Numbered from the stretch's first letter, positions 26,518-35,066 are shown. The stretch is 64,000 bases of DNA from Streptomyces sp. R41 (GCF_041053055.1 NZ_CP163443.1:9903001-9967000); one strand, 5' to 3'. Notes: a model not told the origin generated them from the letters alone. Made by a program: numbers and translations.

Positions 26518-27473
26518 AACGCGTTCACCCCGGTCAGCTCCGCCGACAGCTCCCACAGACGCGCGGCCTGCTCCGGGTCGACCGCGTAGTCCTTTACGCC
26601 GAACCGCATCTCTTCGTCCTCGGGAGCGGGCTCGGCGATGTCGCAGTCCTCGCAGTACACCCCGCCCATGCCGGCCAGCTGCGGCGAGGTCGCGGCCCAC
26701 ACCTGGGTGGCCGCGCCCTGCTCGGGTGTCTTGAAGATCTCGGGGTGCAGCAGGTTGCCGTTCTCGTCGATCCAGCCGCGCTCGACCATCTCCTCCTTGG
26801 GGAGGTGCCGCTGCAGCGGAGTGAGGATGCCGCCGGGGTGGAGCGAGAAGGCCCGTACGCCGGACTCGCGGCCGAGCTTGTCGAGGTGCACGGCGAACAG
26901 CACGTTCGCGGTCTTCGCCTGCCCGTACGCCTCCCACTTGTCGTAGCCGTGCCGCCAGTGCACGTCGTCCCAGCGGATGCCGGAGGCGTGGTGACCGGTG
27001 GACGACACGGACACGACCCGAGCTCCGCCCGGCTCGATCGCGGGCCAGAGCCGGTTGACGAGCGCGTAGTGCCCGAGGTGGTTGGTCGCGAACTGGGCCT
27101 CCCAGCCGGGCCCGACCCGCGTCTCCGGGCACGCCATGATCCCGGCGTTGTTGATCACGAAGTCGACGACACGGCCCGAGGCGAGGAACCGCTCGGCGAA
27201 GGCACGCACGCTCTCCAGGTCGCCGAGGTCGAGCTCGTCGGTCTCGACCCCCTGGATGCCGTCCAGCGCCTCCCGGGCAACGGCCGGGCGCCGTGCGGGG
27301 ACGACGACTCGGGCGCCCGCCTTGGCGAGCGAGCGCGTGGTCTCCAGGCCGAGGCCCGAGTAGCCGCCCGTGACGATCGCGAGCTTTCCGGAGAGGTCGA
27401 TTCCCTGAAGGACGTCGTCGGCGGTGCTCCGGGCACCGAAGCCCGAGCCGATCTTGTGCTGTGCAGTGGTCAT
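26511..27473 (-). CDS. Short-chain dehydrogenase/reductase
   Basis: 320 residues, a classical-extended SDR of the retinol dehydrogenase/WWOX-like group. The cofactor motif is VTGGYSGLGLET near residue 34, the NNAG motif reads NNAGIMACPE, and the catalytic Tyr and Lys are in EAYGQAKTANVLFA. The substrate is unknown. The C-terminal segment holds two cysteines in VYCEDCDIAEPAPED. ATG 27473 is chosen because upstream in-frame residues are basic and Pro-rich. It is convergent with the hydrolase. Confidence 0.85.
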   Translation of the reverse strand: MTTAQHKIGSGFGARSTADDVLQGIDLSGKLAIVTGGYSGLGLETTRSLAKAGARVVVPARRPAVAREALDGIQGVETDELDLGDLESVRAFAERFLASGRVVDFVINNAGIMACPETRVGPGWEAQFATNHLGHYALVNRLWPAIEPGGARVVSVSSTGHHASGIRWDDVHWRHGYDKWEAYGQAKTANVLFAVHLDKLGRESGVRAFSLHPGGILTPLQRHLPKEEMVERGWIDENGNLLHPEIFKTPEQGAATQVWAATSPQLAGMGGVYCEDCDIAEPAPEDEEMRFGVKDYAVDPEQAARLWELSAELTGVNAFA

Positions 27474-27581
27474 GCGTCGCACGCTACGAATTGGAGCGGA
27501 CTCGAAGTCAAGCGGACGCCGCCGTCCCGGTGACCGGCACTTCGGCGGCAGACCCGGTGAGCGGCCTGAGGGCAAGGGAAA

Positions 27582-27617
27582 GGCCCCGACCGTGACGGGG
27601 GAATCTCGGTCGGGGCC
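27582..27617 (-). terminator. Intrinsic-like terminator on the minus strand
   Basis: An 11-bp stem (GGCCCCGACCG with CGGTCGGGGCC) and a 14-base loop. On the minus strand it is followed by TTTCCCTT, so it ends transcripts coming from the DUF574 methyltransferase side. On the plus strand no T-run follows. Confidence 0.65.
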
Positions 27618-27750
27618 GTCTGTGGTGGGCACGGATGGCGGTCGCCTCTCGGCGAAAGGCTCCACAGGGCTTCAGCCGAACGATCGTCCCTGTGGGCAAA
27701 AGGTGAGGCCCGGGGACACTGTCCCATCCGCACCCACGGATCGTTCAACG
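27618..27750 (-). other. Tandem hairpins in a gene-free stretch, candidate small RNA or 3' UTR
   Basis: Between the DUF574 methyltransferase stop (27864) and the SDR start (27473) no protein-coding frame is convincing. The minus strand would fold successive hairpins: ATCCG/CGGAT (27726-27741), GGGAC/GTCCC (27713-27725) and CCACAGGG/CCCTGTGG (27662-27695), followed by the terminator at 27582-27617. I recognise no riboswitch class. It could be a small RNA or a structured 3' UTR. Confidence 0.35.
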
Positions 27751-27863
27751 GGTAACTACCGGGGAGTGTTCCTTGGGTGCGGCGGCTTCCGTGGTGATGT
27801 GCGTCACGGCCTCGCAGGGACAGGGCGACGCCGGGACTCCGCGCCCCCGACAGACCCCGTCGG

Positions 27864-28676
27864 TCAGGGTTTCCTGGCCACCGCGCCGAACTGCGGAACG
27901 GCGGCGGGGGAGCCGGGCTCGGCACGCCATCGCGAGCACGAGACGATCCCCGGCGCGACCGGCTCCAGGCCGTCGAAGAAGGCCGTGATCTCCGCGCGGC
28001 TGCGGGCGGTGATCGGCGGGGTGGCGTTCTCGTTCCAGAACTTCATGGCCTCGATGTTGCCCTCGCCGCCGAGGTCGGGGTCGGTGGTGGGGTGGGTGAG
28101 AGCGAGATAGCTGCCGGAGGGCACGGCGGCCATGATCCGGCGCACGATGTCGTGCGCCTGCCCGGTGTCGAGAACGAAGTTGAGGATGCCCAGCATCATG
28201 ACCGCGACGGGTTGGCCGAGGTCGAGGGTGGCGGTGGCACCCTCGACGATGCCGGCCGGGTGGTGGACATCGGCGTCGATGTAGTCGGTCGTTCCCTCTG
28301 GTGTGCTGGTCAGCAGGCTGCGGGCGTGGACGAGCACGATGGGGTCGTTGTCGACGTAGACGATCCTCGACTCGGGCGCGATCCGCTGGGCGATCTCATG
28401 GGTGTTGTCCAAGGTCGGCAGACCGGTGCCGATGTCCAGGAACTGCCGCACCCCGCAGTCGGCGGCCAGATACCGGACCGCGCGGCCCAGGAAGTCGCGG
28501 TCGGCGCGGGCCACGTCCCGGATCACCGGAAACATCGCCGCGACCTGGTCACCCACGGCCTGGTCGACCTGGTAGTTGTCCTTGCCGCCGATCCAGTAGT
28601 TCCAGACCCGGGCGTTGTGCGCCACGCCGGTATTGACCCTCGACGAACTGTCCACCGGGCGCTGGCCCTCACTCAC
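27864..28676 (-). CDS. DUF574-family SAM-dependent methyltransferase
   Basis: 270 residues. The actinobacterial DUF574 signature HNARVWNYWIGGKDNYQVDQ is near the N-terminus, followed by a SAM-binding region FLDIGTGLPTLDNTHE, an acidic strand end in IVYVDNDPIV, and DYIDADVHHP. These proteins are numerous in Streptomyces and their targets are unknown. I took the GTG at 28676 because AGGGGAAG lies just upstream. A GTG at 28700 is possible. The minus-strand terminator at 27582 probably ends this transcript. Confidence 0.8.
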   Translation of the reverse strand: MSEGQRPVDSSSRVNTGVAHNARVWNYWIGGKDNYQVDQAVGDQVAAMFPVIRDVARADRDFLGRAVRYLAADCGVRQFLDIGTGLPTLDNTHEIAQRIAPESRIVYVDNDPIVLVHARSLLTSTPEGTTDYIDADVHHPAGIVEGATATLDLGQPVAVMMLGILNFVLDTGQAHDIVRRIMAAVPSGSYLALTHPTTDPDLGGEGNIEAMKFWNENATPPITARSRAEITAFFDGLEPVAPGIVSCSRWRAEPGSPAAVPQFGAVARKP

Positions 28677-28742
28677 GGCTTCCCCTCTCCACGTACCCAC
28701 CGGTTGTCCTGGGCCGAATAAATCAGATCCGGCGGGACCACG

Positions 28743-29780
28743 TCAGGGGGTTGTCACACGTGCCGGAGTCTCCCGGTCCGCGGCCCAGGTCAGGAGCTCC
28801 TCCGCGGTCCATGCGGTGATCACGCGCTCGGCGGGCACCCCGCACTCCTCGGCCCGGGCGCAGCCGTGGATCTGCCAGTCGAGCTGGCCGGGGGCGTGCG
28901 CGTCGGTGTCGACGGAGAAGAGCACGCCCGCGTCGACCGCCCGGCGCAGCAGCCGGCGCGGCGGGTCGAGGCGCTCGGGACGGCTGTTGATCTCCACGGC
29001 CGTGCCGGACTCCGCGCAGGCCGCGAAGACGGCGTCCGCGTCGAACTCCGACTCGGGCCGGCCGCGCTCGCCGACCAGGCGACCGGTGCAGTGCCCGAGG
29101 ACGTCGGCCAGCGGATTGCGTACGGCGGCGATCATGCGGCGCGTCATCGGCCTCGCGTCCATGCGCAGCTTGGAGTGCACGGACACGACGACGACGTCCA
29201 GCCGGTCCAGCAACTCCGGCTCCTGGTCGAGCGATCCGTCGTCGAGGATGTCGCACTCGATGCCGGTGAGCAGGCGGAAGGGCGCCCACTGCTCGTTGAG
29301 TTCCGCCACCACGGCCAGTTGCTCGCGCAGGCGCTCGGGGGAGAGCCCGCGCGCCACGGTCAGCCGCGGCGAGTGGTCCGTGAGCACCGCCCACTCGTGG
29401 CCGAGCCGCGCCGCGGTGCGGCCCATGTCCTGGATCGGGCTGCCGCCGTCCGACCAGTCGGAGTGCACATGGCAGTCGCCCCGCAGCAGCGCCCGCAGCC
29501 GCTCGCCTCCACGGACGAGCGGCGCCGTGTTCTCGCGCTCCAGCTTCTCCAGATACCCGGGCACCCCACCGGCCAGCGCCTCGCGCACGACCTGCGCCGT
29601 CTTCGGTCCGATGCCCTTGAGCGACTCCAGTGACCCGCCGGCGGCGCGCTCCGCCATCTCGCCGACGGGCAGCGCGGCCAGTACGGCCTCGGCGGTGCGG
29701 AAGGCACGTACGCGATACGTGGGGGCCTGGGCCCGCTCCAGCAGGAACGCGATCCGGTCCAGGGCCTCGACGGGGTCCAT
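28743..29780 (-). CDS. PHP-domain phosphoesterase (PolX C-terminal-like)
   Basis: 345 residues. The first 90 form a helix-hairpin-helix-type region (ALDRIAFLLERAQAPTYRVRAFRTAEAVLAAL; LKGIGPKTAQVVREAL) as in PolX polymerases. From about residue 100 a PHP domain shows the metal-binding motifs GDCHVHSDWSDGG, VLTDHSPR, ILTGIECDILDDG-type residues, HSKLRM, GHCTGR and DTDAHAP. No polymerase domain is present. It may be a DNA-repair exonuclease or a histidinol-phosphatase-like enzyme. A clear GAGGAGG site precedes ATG 29780. Confidence 0.8.
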   Translation of the reverse strand: MDPVEALDRIAFLLERAQAPTYRVRAFRTAEAVLAALPVGEMAERAAGGSLESLKGIGPKTAQVVREALAGGVPGYLEKLERENTAPLVRGGERLRALLRGDCHVHSDWSDGGSPIQDMGRTAARLGHEWAVLTDHSPRLTVARGLSPERLREQLAVVAELNEQWAPFRLLTGIECDILDDGSLDQEPELLDRLDVVVVSVHSKLRMDARPMTRRMIAAVRNPLADVLGHCTGRLVGERGRPESEFDADAVFAACAESGTAVEINSRPERLDPPRRLLRRAVDAGVLFSVDTDAHAPGQLDWQIHGCARAEECGVPAERVITAWTAEELLTWAADRETPARVTTP

Positions 29781-29998
29781 CGGCGCCTCCTCGCTCCGGC
29801 TGACTCCAGCGTTGCCCAGGCCTCGTGGGCGCGCACGGCGGAGGGACCGCGGGCCCTGCGGCCGGGGCGCCCCCCGGCCGCTCACCCGGCTGGGCGAACA
29901 GACCGATTCCGGCCCTCCGGCCGCACGTGGGGCCGCTGGGGCGGGGGTGCCGGAACCGCTCCACGGGCGACCCGGGGTAACCGCTCTACGCTCTATTT

Positions 29999-30241
29999 AT
30001 GACCGAAATCGCGAGCCCCCACATCTCCCACCCACGGATCATGGTGCTCGGGGTGCAGCCGGGTACGCCGCCGTTCCGGATCATGGAGATCGACGGCGAA
30101 GTGGTCGGTGAGGCCAAGGCCATCACCGATGTCCTGGAGACCGCCGCGGCCTACGGCATCACCGTCCACGACCTCGACGACCCGGAGGTCGTCCGCTGGG
30201 TGGGCGGCGACAAGCTCACCTGGACGCCGCACCGACACTGA
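29999..30241 (+). CDS. Small conserved hypothetical protein
   Basis: 80 residues: PRIMVLGVQPGTPPFRIMEIDGEVVGEAKAITDVLETAAAYGITVHDLDDPEVVRWVGGDKLTWTP. The composition and periodicity suggest a small alpha/beta domain, conserved among actinobacteria in my recollection but of unknown function. No Shine-Dalgarno is visible. A TACGCT hexamer at 29987-29992 ends 6 bases before the ATG, so the transcript may be leaderless. No partner gene is obvious: it diverges from the PHP gene. Confidence 0.65.
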   Translation: MTEIASPHISHPRIMVLGVQPGTPPFRIMEIDGEVVGEAKAITDVLETAAAYGITVHDLDDPEVVRWVGGDKLTWTPHRH

Positions 30242-30549
30242 CACCGGGCAGGGCCCGGACAGGCCGGGGAGCGCCGGGCAGGGGCCCAGGACATCCGGCC
30301 GTGACGTGACAGCGCACGGCCGTGCCACGCGAGCCTCCAGAGGTGGCTCGGCATCCAGCCGTGGCTCGGGGAGCGCGCGGACCTGCGGGTTACGCGCCGG
30401 TGTGAGCCGCGCGGGGACGTGAGCCCCGCACCCCGGCAAAGATCATCAATCGGCGGGAACCGCGCATGCGCCCGCTCCCGCCAGGGCACGGTGATCTCGC
30501 CGAGTGATCACGACCGCCCCCGGCGTCCCCTTTCCCACCGGGAGTCGTC

Positions 30550-30660
30550 ATGTTCCGTGGCTTCGTCGTGCCCGCAGCCGCCCGCGCCCTGGCCGCCACC
30601 ACCCTCCTGGGCGCCGTCCCGGCTACTGCGGCCGGCGCGCCGTCGGCCTGTCGACCGATC
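30550..30660 (+). pseudogene. Signal-peptide-like fragment, probable gene remnant
   Basis: From ATG 30550, preceded by GGGAG, the frame reads FRGFVVPAAARALAATTLLG then AVPATAAGAPSACRP, typical of a secretion signal with an Ala-x-Ala cleavage site. It then runs into the GH16 terminator hairpin and antisense of the GH16 gene. A secreted protein may have been truncated here. The preceding 300 bases (30242-30549) hold no convincing gene. Confidence 0.25.
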
Positions 30661-30664
30661 AGCA

Positions 30665-30702
30665 CGGAGGGTCCGGCCGGGGCAACCCCGCCGGACCCTC
30701 CG
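30665..30702 (-). terminator. Terminator hairpin of the GH16 gene
   Basis: A 13-bp stem (CGGAGGGTCCGGC with GCCGGACCCTCCG) whose loop GGGGCAACCCC pairs further with one bulge. It begins 23 bases after the GH16 stop codon (30725), so it terminates that minus-strand transcript. Confidence 0.7.
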
Positions 30703-30724
30703 CTCGCCCGCCCGAGCGGTCTTT

Positions 30725-31972
30725 TCAGCCCACGGTCCACTTCTGGTTGGCTGCGCCGGTGCACGTCCAGATCTGCAGCCGTGTGCCGTTGGCCGAGTTG
30801 TTGCCCGTGACGTCCAGGCACTTGTTGGCCTGGGGGTTCACGATGTCGTGGGCCGAGCTGACGGCCCACTTCTGGTTGGGTCCGCCCGTGCAGTCCCACA
30901 GTTGGACGGTCGAGCCGTCCGCCGTGCCGTTGCCGGTGACGTCCAGGCACTTGCCCAGTGCTCGGATGGTGCCGTCCGAGGACACCGTCCAGTTCTGGGC
31001 GGCGGTGCCGTTGCAGTCGTAGAGCTGTACGGGGGTGCCGTTCGCGGAGTTCGCCCCGGCCACGTCCACGCACTTGCCCGCGAGGCCCTTGATCGGGGCG
31101 CCGGTGCCGCCCGAGCCGTCGCTCGTCGTCACCGTCACCGAGTCCACGACGAGTTGCTGCGGGAAGGAGGTGGAACTGTCGGGGTCGCCCGGCCAGTAGC
31201 CGCCGACCGCGAGGTTGAGGATCAGGAAGAACGGCTTGTTGAACACCCATGTGTTGCCGCCCAGATCGGCGGGCGTGCGCCGCTGGTAGACCGTGCCGTC
31301 CACCGACCAGGTGATCGCGTCGGGAGCCCAGTCCACCGCGAAGGTGTGGAAGGCGTCCGCGAAGGCCTGGCCGTTCGGCAGGGAGTACGCGGCACCGATG
31401 CCGCCCGAGCCGGAGTACCCGGGACCGTGGATCGTGCCGTGAACGGTCGACGGCTCGTAGCCGACGTTCTCCATGACGTCGATCTCACCGGAGTTCGGCC
31501 AGCCGACCTGCCCGATGTCGTTGCCGAGCATCCAGAACGCGGGCCACATGCCCTGCCCGCGCGGAATCTTCATCCGGGCCTCGACATGGCCGTACGTCGT
31601 GGTGAACTTCCCGGAGGTGTTCAGCCGGGCCGAGGTGTACTGGCAAGTGCCGTACCAGCACTGGTAGTTGGCCGGGTTCTCCTTGCGGGCGGTGATCACC
31701 AGATGGCCCTGGCCGTCCAGGGCCGCGTTCTTGCTGCCGGACGTGTAGTACTGCCGCTCGTGGTTGTTGACGTTGTCGCCGGTCTCGATCTGCCACTTGG
31801 ACGAGTCGACGGCCGACCCGGCGGCGCCGTCGAAGTTGTCCTGGAACGTCACGGCCGCGGCAGCCGCGGCCGGTGCGGGGCCCGCGTGGACGGGAGCGAC
31901 GGCGGCGGACGCCACGAGCACGGCGGACAGCGCGGCGAAGAGACATCTTCGGAGCAGGCGTGGGGAGTCCAT
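30725..31972 (-). CDS. Secreted GH16 endo-beta-glucanase with ricin-type lectin domain
   Basis: 415 residues. A Sec signal peptide (RRCLFAALSAVLVASAAVAPVHA) precedes a family 16 catalytic domain with motif EIDVMENVG (nucleophile Glu163, Asp165, acid/base Glu168). Residues such as QYYTSGSKNAALDGQGHLVITA and WPAFWMLGNDIG match laminarinase-type endo-1,3-beta-glucanases. The C-terminal 125 residues form a ricin B-type beta-trefoil with three QxW-like repeats (VQLYDCNGTAAQNW; VQLWDCTGGPNQKW; LQIWTCTGAANQKW), which likely binds polysaccharide. A candidate ROK operator lies upstream at 32043. It probably releases oligosaccharides for the 17-kb import system. Confidence 0.9.
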   Translation of the reverse strand: MDSPRLLRRCLFAALSAVLVASAAVAPVHAGPAPAAAAAAVTFQDNFDGAAGSAVDSSKWQIETGDNVNNHERQYYTSGSKNAALDGQGHLVITARKENPANYQCWYGTCQYTSARLNTSGKFTTTYGHVEARMKIPRGQGMWPAFWMLGNDIGQVGWPNSGEIDVMENVGYEPSTVHGTIHGPGYSGSGGIGAAYSLPNGQAFADAFHTFAVDWAPDAITWSVDGTVYQRRTPADLGGNTWVFNKPFFLILNLAVGGYWPGDPDSSTSFPQQLVVDSVTVTTSDGSGGTGAPIKGLAGKCVDVAGANSANGTPVQLYDCNGTAAQNWTVSSDGTIRALGKCLDVTGNGTADGSTVQLWDCTGGPNQKWAVSSAHDIVNPQANKCLDVTGNNSANGTRLQIWTCTGAANQKWTVG

Positions 31973-32042
31973 GACTCTCCCTTCCGTACGGCGACCCTGG
32001 GGACGGGTGGGCCGACTGAGGTGGGGGGTGCATGCTTCGCCT

Positions 32043-32065
32043 CTTGATTTAAGAAGTGAGGTAAG
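32043..32065. promoter_or_regulatory. Second copy of the ROK-operator-like element, upstream of GH16
   Basis: The left half is CTTGATTTAAG and the right half GTGAGGTAAG. It matches the element at 18597-18619 at 19 of 23 positions. It ends 71 bases upstream of the GH16 start codon. Matches of this length in a 70% G+C genome with this AT-rich core are unlikely by chance. Confidence 0.6.
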
Positions 32066-32154
32066 GGGGTGTCAAGAGTTTGGTACGGACCAACTCTGCA
32101 GTGTGCTGGGGCGAGTTCGTCGAGAACGCGTGCGAGGGACGGCGACGACGTGCG

Positions 32155-32727
32155 TCAGGCCTTCGCGTCGCCGCGGCGGGTGCGGCGGGTGCGGCGGGTG
32201 CGACGACGGTCGCGCGGGTGTATCGCCCGGCCGAGCCGGCGCCCGAGCAGCAGATAACCCACCAGGGCCCCGGCCGTGTTGAGGATGACGTCGTCGATGT
32301 CGAAGGCGCGCCCGGTGATGAGCGCGCCCTGGACCAGCTCGACGAGCAGCATGACCGCGGCGGTGAGCGCGAGAACGCGCAGGATTCCCCGGGCCCTTGG
32401 GGCCAGCACGGGCAGCAGCACCCCGAAGGGCACCCCGAGCAGCAGGTTCCCGCCGATCTGCTTGACGGCGTCGCGCAGCTCCGGCTGGGAGAGGTAGGCG
32501 TGCAGTGACCGACCCGGGTGGAAATTGCTGTGGACCAGCGCCTGTGACGCCGGGGACGGCTCCAGCGTCAGCCGGGCCAGCGCGGCGGCGAAGGCCACCA
32601 TGGCCGCGAAGGCGATCAGCATGGCCAACAGCCGTACGGGGAGGGGCAGTGCCCTCGACTCCCGCGGGGACGCCGACGTCCGACGCCCGGATTTCGCGGC
32701 ACGCGTGCGTAACGCCGTACGGACCAT
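32155..32727 (-). CDS. VanZ-family membrane protein
   Basis: 190 residues with four to five hydrophobic helices and the VanZ pattern GGNLLLGVPFGVLLPVL, VMLLVELVQGALI and FDIDDVILNTAGALVGYLLL. VanZ-like proteins contribute low-level teicoplanin tolerance in enterococci. In actinomycetes the role is unknown. The basic C-terminus repeats Arg-Arg-Thr, encoded by a GTGCGGCGG microsatellite at about 32175-32210. GGGAGGATCGC precedes ATG 32727. Confidence 0.8.
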   Translation of the reverse strand: MVRTALRTRAAKSGRRTSASPRESRALPLPVRLLAMLIAFAAMVAFAAALARLTLEPSPASQALVHSNFHPGRSLHAYLSQPELRDAVKQIGGNLLLGVPFGVLLPVLAPRARGILRVLALTAAVMLLVELVQGALITGRAFDIDDVILNTAGALVGYLLLGRRLGRAIHPRDRRRTRRTRRTRRGDAKA

Positions 32728-32870
32728 GCGATCCTCCCGGTTTCAACTGCCCTCTGGATAAGGGTGATTACCCCCGATGGAGGCTTCGATGCCGAGCGGC
32801 ACGGCCGGTGGGGGCGTTGATTCGGGATCGCGGTGGTGGGACGTGGTGGACCGGGGCGGCGGCTGTCGGG

Positions 32871-33896
32871 TCAGCCGGTGGTGAGCACCATGCGGAAGCG
32901 GGCGGCGCCGGACATCATCTTCCGGTACGCCTCATCGGCCTGGTCCAGCGGCACGGTCTCGATCATCGGCCGGATCCCGTGCAGGGCGCTGAACGCCATG
33001 GTGTCCTGCACGTCCTGCGCGGTGCCGGACGGGTGCCCGCGGACGACCCTGCCGCTCATGAGCAGCTGGATCGGACTGATACCCAACGGCTCCGCGTCCA
33101 CGCCGATGGCCACCAGCTCGCCCCGGTGGGACAGCCCGTCCACGGTCGCCGTGATGGCGTCGGAGTTGGCGGCCGTGGCCAGGACGACCTTGGCGCCGCC
33201 GAGGGACTGCAACGCGTCCGCGACGCTCGTGCCCGCCGTGCTGTCGATGTAGTGGTGCGCGCCGAGCTGCTTGGCGAAGTCGGCCTTGTCGGCCCCACGG
33301 GCGATGGCCACGGTCTCGAAGCCCATCGCGGCCGCGTACTTCACCCCGAGGTGGCCCAGACCGCCGATGCCGAGAATGGCGACCAGATCGCCCGGCCGGG
33401 CGGAGCTGCGCCGCAGCCCGTTGAAGGTGGTCACCCCCGCGCAGGCCAGAGGTGCCGCATCAGGCGCCGCCAGCGCGTCGGGGATCCGGGCGAGGGCGTC
33501 GGCGGGCGCGATCACGGACTCGGCGAAACCGCCGTCGTACGCCCAGCCGGGGACCTTCAGGTTCTGGCACACGACGAAGTCGCCCTGCCGACATGGCGTG
33601 CAGTGGCCGCAGCTGCCGCCGAACCAGCCGACCGCCACCCGGTCGCCCACCTGCCAGCCCCAGTCCTGCATGTCCTCGCCGAGCTCCTCGATGTGCCCGG
33701 CGATCTCATGCCCTGGAACCAGCGGGAACCGTACGCCCGGAACCTGGGCGTCGACGAAGACGGAGTCGCTGTGGCAGATGCCGCACGCGTCCACCGCGAC
33801 TCGTACGTGACGGGGGCCCGGCCGCTGTACCTCGCGCTGGACCATCTCGAACGGACTGCCGGCGGCGGCCACCTGCGCGGCTCGGTAAGTGCTCAT
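32871..33896 (-). CDS. Zinc-containing alcohol dehydrogenase (cinnamyl/YahK-type)
   Basis: 341 residues, a medium-chain dehydrogenase. Catalytic zinc ligands are Cys in DACGICHSD, His and Glu in VPGHEIAG, and a downstream Cys. The structural zinc cysteines are in GSCGHCTPCRQGDFVVCQ. The Rossmann motif reads GIGGLGHLGVKYAAAMG. The profile fits NADP-dependent cinnamyl alcohol dehydrogenase-like aldehyde reductases. GGAGAG precedes ATG 33896. No operon partner is visible. Confidence 0.85.
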   Translation of the reverse strand: MSTYRAAQVAAAGSPFEMVQREVQRPGPRHVRVAVDACGICHSDSVFVDAQVPGVRFPLVPGHEIAGHIEELGEDMQDWGWQVGDRVAVGWFGGSCGHCTPCRQGDFVVCQNLKVPGWAYDGGFAESVIAPADALARIPDALAAPDAAPLACAGVTTFNGLRRSSARPGDLVAILGIGGLGHLGVKYAAAMGFETVAIARGADKADFAKQLGAHHYIDSTAGTSVADALQSLGGAKVVLATAANSDAITATVDGLSHRGELVAIGVDAEPLGISPIQLLMSGRVVRGHPSGTAQDVQDTMAFSALHGIRPMIETVPLDQADEAYRKMMSGAARFRMVLTTG

Positions 33897-34181
33897 CGGG
33901 ATCTCTCCGGGAACGGGAACGGGAACGAGGACGGGAACGACGGCCCCCCTGTACCAGCACACCAGTTCCCGCCCGATCACGCTCGCCGAAGCAGATCGCG
34001 TGAACGGTGGGCACTGCCCGGACGTCCCGCTGCCCCGTGACCGGTTTCCCTCCGCGTCTGCAGGGCACTCCGGGAACCGGCCCCTTCGCGCGCCGCCGCC
34101 TCGCCAAGGCGCGGCGATGCTTGGATGGCGCAGCGGATATTTCTGGGCAAAGCGGCGATCGAGGGGTCCCGGAGGTGGCGT

Positions 34182-34364
34182 ATGAACCAGCGTGCGGCGC
34201 TCAGGGGCGCGCTCGAAGTCCTCGCGTGGTGGGCCGCCCTCGTGGTGCTGTGGCTGGTTCTCATCAGCACGGTGGACACGCTGGAACTCGTCGTGGGGGC
34301 AGCAGCCGCGCTGGTCGGCGCCGTCGCGGCGGGCGGTGCGCGGCGGGCGGTGAGCGGGCGGTGA
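34182..34364 (+). CDS. MrpE/MbhA-like small membrane subunit
   Basis: 60 residues with two hydrophobic helices (EVLAWWAALVVLWLVLISTVD; LELVVGAAAALVGAVAAGG). The layout matches the N-terminal membrane part of cation/proton antiporter subunit E, which is normally about 160 residues, so it is a short form. GGAGG precedes ATG 34182. It overlaps the next gene as GTGA, placing it first in the antiporter operon. Confidence 0.55.
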   Translation: MNQRAALRGALEVLAWWAALVVLWLVLISTVDTLELVVGAAAALVGAVAAGGARRAVSGR

Positions 34365-34813
34365 ACGGCTGGACCGTCGCGGCGACGGCCGCGCTCGGCG
34401 GGGGAGTCGGCGCCACGGTGTGGGGCGTCGCCACCGGGCCGCTGCGGCGCCGGGTCGTCGCGCAGAACCTGTCCACGTCGCTGGCCTGCCCCAGCCTGCT
34501 GCTCCTCGCTCAGGGCTACGACCGGCCGTCGTACCTCGATCTCGCCCTGGTCCTCGCGCTCCTCGGCCCGGTCGGCACCCTCGTCTTCGCCCGGCTGCTC
34601 GCCGACGACCTGGAGAAGGACCCGCCGAAATCCCCGTGGCTCACCTACGCGGTCGCCGGGTTCGGTGCCGTCGTCGTGCTCGTCCTGTGCGCGGTCGGCG
34701 GACCCGGCCGGGCGATGGTGAAGCTCCTGGTCACCGGCGCCCTGCTGATCGGCGGGAACCTCATCGCGTCACGGGCGCTGGCCGGCGGATTCGCGAGGAG
34801 CCGCCATGGATGA
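34361..34813 (+). CDS. MrpF/MrpG-like (MbhB-C-type) antiporter subunit
   Basis: 150 residues. The first half has an MrpF-like pattern (VVAQNLSTSLACPSLLLLAQGYDRPSYLDLALVLALLGPVGTLVFARLLADDLE). The second half adds two helices (WLTYAVAGFGAVVVLVLCAVGG; KLLVTGALLIGGNLIASRALAGG) that resemble MrpG, suggesting a fused F-G subunit. That assignment is inference from position and shape. The GTG start overlaps the upstream stop as GTGA. Confidence 0.6.
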   Translation: MNGWTVAATAALGGGVGATVWGVATGPLRRRVVAQNLSTSLACPSLLLLAQGYDRPSYLDLALVLALLGPVGTLVFARLLADDLEKDPPKSPWLTYAVAGFGAVVVLVLCAVGGPGRAMVKLLVTGALLIGGNLIASRALAGGFARSRHG

Positions 34814-35066
34814 CCCGCTCATCGTCGTCGCGCTGCTCTTGGTGGCCGCCTGCGCCACCGTGGCCGTCGCGGTGCGCGATCCTGAGCGCCAGGCCCTCGT
34901 CCTCGCGGTCCTCGGCACGACGCTGGCCGTCCTGTTCACCGTGCTGCAAGCCCCCGACGTGGGTCTCTCCCAGCTGGCCGTGGGCTCCGCCCTGACCCCG
35001 CTCCTATTGCTGCTGTCGGTCCGCAAGGTCCGGCGACGCGGGCGGAAGAAGGACAAGGCCCCGTGA
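34806..35066 (+). CDS. DUF4040 (MbhD-like) antiporter subunit
   Basis: 86 residues, three helices (LIVVALLLVAACATVAVAV; ALVLAVLGTTLAVLFTVLQAPDVGLSQLAVGSALTPLLLLLSV). The APDVGLSQLAVGSALTP stretch is the DUF4040/MbhD signature, equivalent to part of the C-terminal domain of large MrpA subunits. It overlaps both neighbours by 8 and 4 bases. Confidence 0.75.
   Translation: MDDPLIVVALLLVAACATVAVAVRDPERQALVLAVLGTTLAVLFTVLQAPDVGLSQLAVGSALTPLLLLLSVRKVRRRGRKKDKAP

Noticed and set aside
32175..32215. GTGCGGCGG microsatellite in the VanZ gene
   Set aside because: A short in-frame repeat that only lengthens an Arg-rich tail; not evidence of a mobile element.
33906..33942. GGGAAC-type short repeats upstream of the zinc alcohol dehydrogenase
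   Set aside because: Low-complexity leader sequence with no symmetry or regulator association.
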